Notes under the pieces: model-generated
What the model was told of the DNA's origin: nothing
The model's input: only the letters and a program-made list of their open reading frames with translations
Databases searched by the model: none
Part shown: positions 39,997 to 40,608 of the stretch, piece by piece
How positions within the stretch are numbered: the stretch's first letter is position 1
Layout of the letters: the number at the start of each line of letters is the position of its first letter
Program-made: the position numbers and the translations under genes
NCBI GenBank assembly: GCA_018062065.1
Contig: JAGOSX010000002.1
Span: 6,523-47,130 of the forward strand
Direction: 5' to 3'
DNA length: 40,608 bases
DNA from: Minisyncoccota bacterium
Lineage (GTDB): Bacteria > Patescibacteriota > Minisyncoccia > Phycocordibacterales > UBA9973

Positions 39997-40608
39997 ACAA
40001 AGAAGAAATAAAAAGTTACGAAATACTTTTTTTGTAATTTTAATTTTTCTTTTAATTTTTTATTTTAATAAACCCTTAGGTAAAATCTTGGGTGGATTTG
40101 CTACTACAGTCTTCAAACCAGTTTTAGTTTTAGGTAACAATATGAGTGAACGTTTGCATAATTTCGGTTCTTATTTTGTTGCAAAAAATACTTTGCTAAA
40201 AGAAAACGATACCCTCAAAGAAGAAAACCTTACCCTTAAAGCTGAGCTTTCAAACTATCAAAGTATAGAAAACGAAAATAAAAGTCTCAAAGAATTATTA
40301 GGTAGATTAGGAGAAAACAACTCATATATATTAGCTACGATTTTAGCAAAACCTAATACTACTTTATTCGATACTTTATTATTAGACGTCGGCGAAGATC
40401 AAAACATCTCAGTCGGCGATATCGTTTTTGCTTACGGTAATATTCCTTTAGGTAAAATTAGTGAAGTTTATAATAATACTTCTAAAGTTACTTTATTTAC
40501 TAATCCAGGAGAAAAAACTAATGCAGTCATAAGTAGTACTAATACCTATATCGACCTTATTGGTCGCGGAGGAGGGAATTTTGAAATAATTTTACCGAGA
40601 GATTTTAC
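39977..40608 (+). CDS. mreC: Rod shape-determining protein MreC, 3'-truncated by the window end
   Basis: Open from ATG 39977 to the last base (210 codons plus two bases). It overlaps mreB by 20 bases in another frame. The start MSYTLDKQRRNKKL is basic and cytoplasmic. A transmembrane helix is at about 18-32 (FFVILIFLLIFYF). A coiled coil follows at about 68-102 (KNTLLKENDTLKEENLTLKAEL). Then comes the beta-rich MreC core (ILAKPNTTLFDTLLLDVGEDQNISVGDIVFAYGNIPLGKISEV first part), with VTLFTNPGEKTNAVI. MreC links MreB to the cell-wall synthases in the periplasm or outer face of the membrane. The C-terminal part lies outside the window. Confidence 0.92.
   Translation, partial: MSYTLDKQRRNKKLRNTFFVILIFLLIFYFNKPLGKILGGFATTVFKPVLVLGNNMSERLHNFGSYFVAKNTLLKENDTLKEENLTLKAELSNYQSIENENKSLKELLGRLGENNSYILATILAKPNTTLFDTLLLDVGEDQNISVGDIVFAYGNIPLGKISEVYNNTSKVTLFTNPGEKTNAVISSTNTYIDLIGRGGGNFEIILPRDF

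Noticed and set aside
22940-40608. UGA recoding as in Gracilibacteria or Absconditabacteria
   Set aside because: The protein at 32557 ends with a TGA that overlaps the next ATG, and no in-frame TGA interrupts any conserved protein, so the standard code applies.

Overview
The window is a gene-dense, AT-rich bacterial chromosome segment that uses the standard code (UGA is a real stop). It looks like a Candidate Phyla Radiation genome (Ca. Patescibacteria), most likely of the Parcubacteria/Paceibacteria type. This is inference from: shortened housekeeping proteins (RpoB 1051 aa, RNase R 656 aa, ThrRS without TGS, ProRS without the editing insertion, a 745-aa SMC), a NusB-Nudix fusion, an L32 beginning MVIRMRHTK, almost no Shine-Dalgarno sequences, and very compact promoters. 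No 16S rRNA gene is present, so placement stays provisional.

Layout. 1-1.45 kb: 3' end of trhO and a Tat-signal phosphodiester-glycosidase-like protein. 1.5-6.6 kb: a single-chain, mitochondrial-like PheRS (-), gyrB (+), thrS (-). 6.8-12 kb: an odd Nudix-like gene, rpmF, then the tight nusB-Nudix/rnc/smc operon and a small unknown gene. 12-15.9 kb (-): rnr followed by a D,D-carboxypeptidase fused to a CapA-type metallophosphatase. 16-17.7 kb: a secreted protein whose whole mature chain is 88 uninterrupted hexapeptide repeats. 17.7-19.5 kb: rpsP, a KH protein, trmD, a small unknown gene. 19.6-29.7 kb: rpoB-rpoC-dnaG-rpoD in one operon. 29.7-35.3 kb: envelope genes (small membrane proteins, a DsbA-like oxidoreductase, a Cys-rich DUF378-like protein, a GT2 synthase, a membrane thioredoxin-like protein, a large anchored protein with internal domain repeats). 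35.3-35.6 kb: tRNA-Thr(UGU) flanked by decayed copies of itself. 35.6-37.6 kb (-): rpsB-tsf-small membrane protein. 37.7 kb to end: proS-mreB-mreC (mreC cut by the window edge).

Most genes serve information processing and cell-envelope shape. The least expected items are the hexapeptide-repeat protein, four GC-rich perfect palindromes that each end at a -35 hexamer, pervasive leaderless initiation (ATG 6-10 nt after the -10 box), the hinge-poor mini-SMC, the monomeric PheRS, a lysine-rich duplicated tail on the housekeeping sigma factor, and the tRNA-Thr remnant cluster. No CRISPR array, insertion sequence, prophage, rRNA or canonical mobile element was seen.
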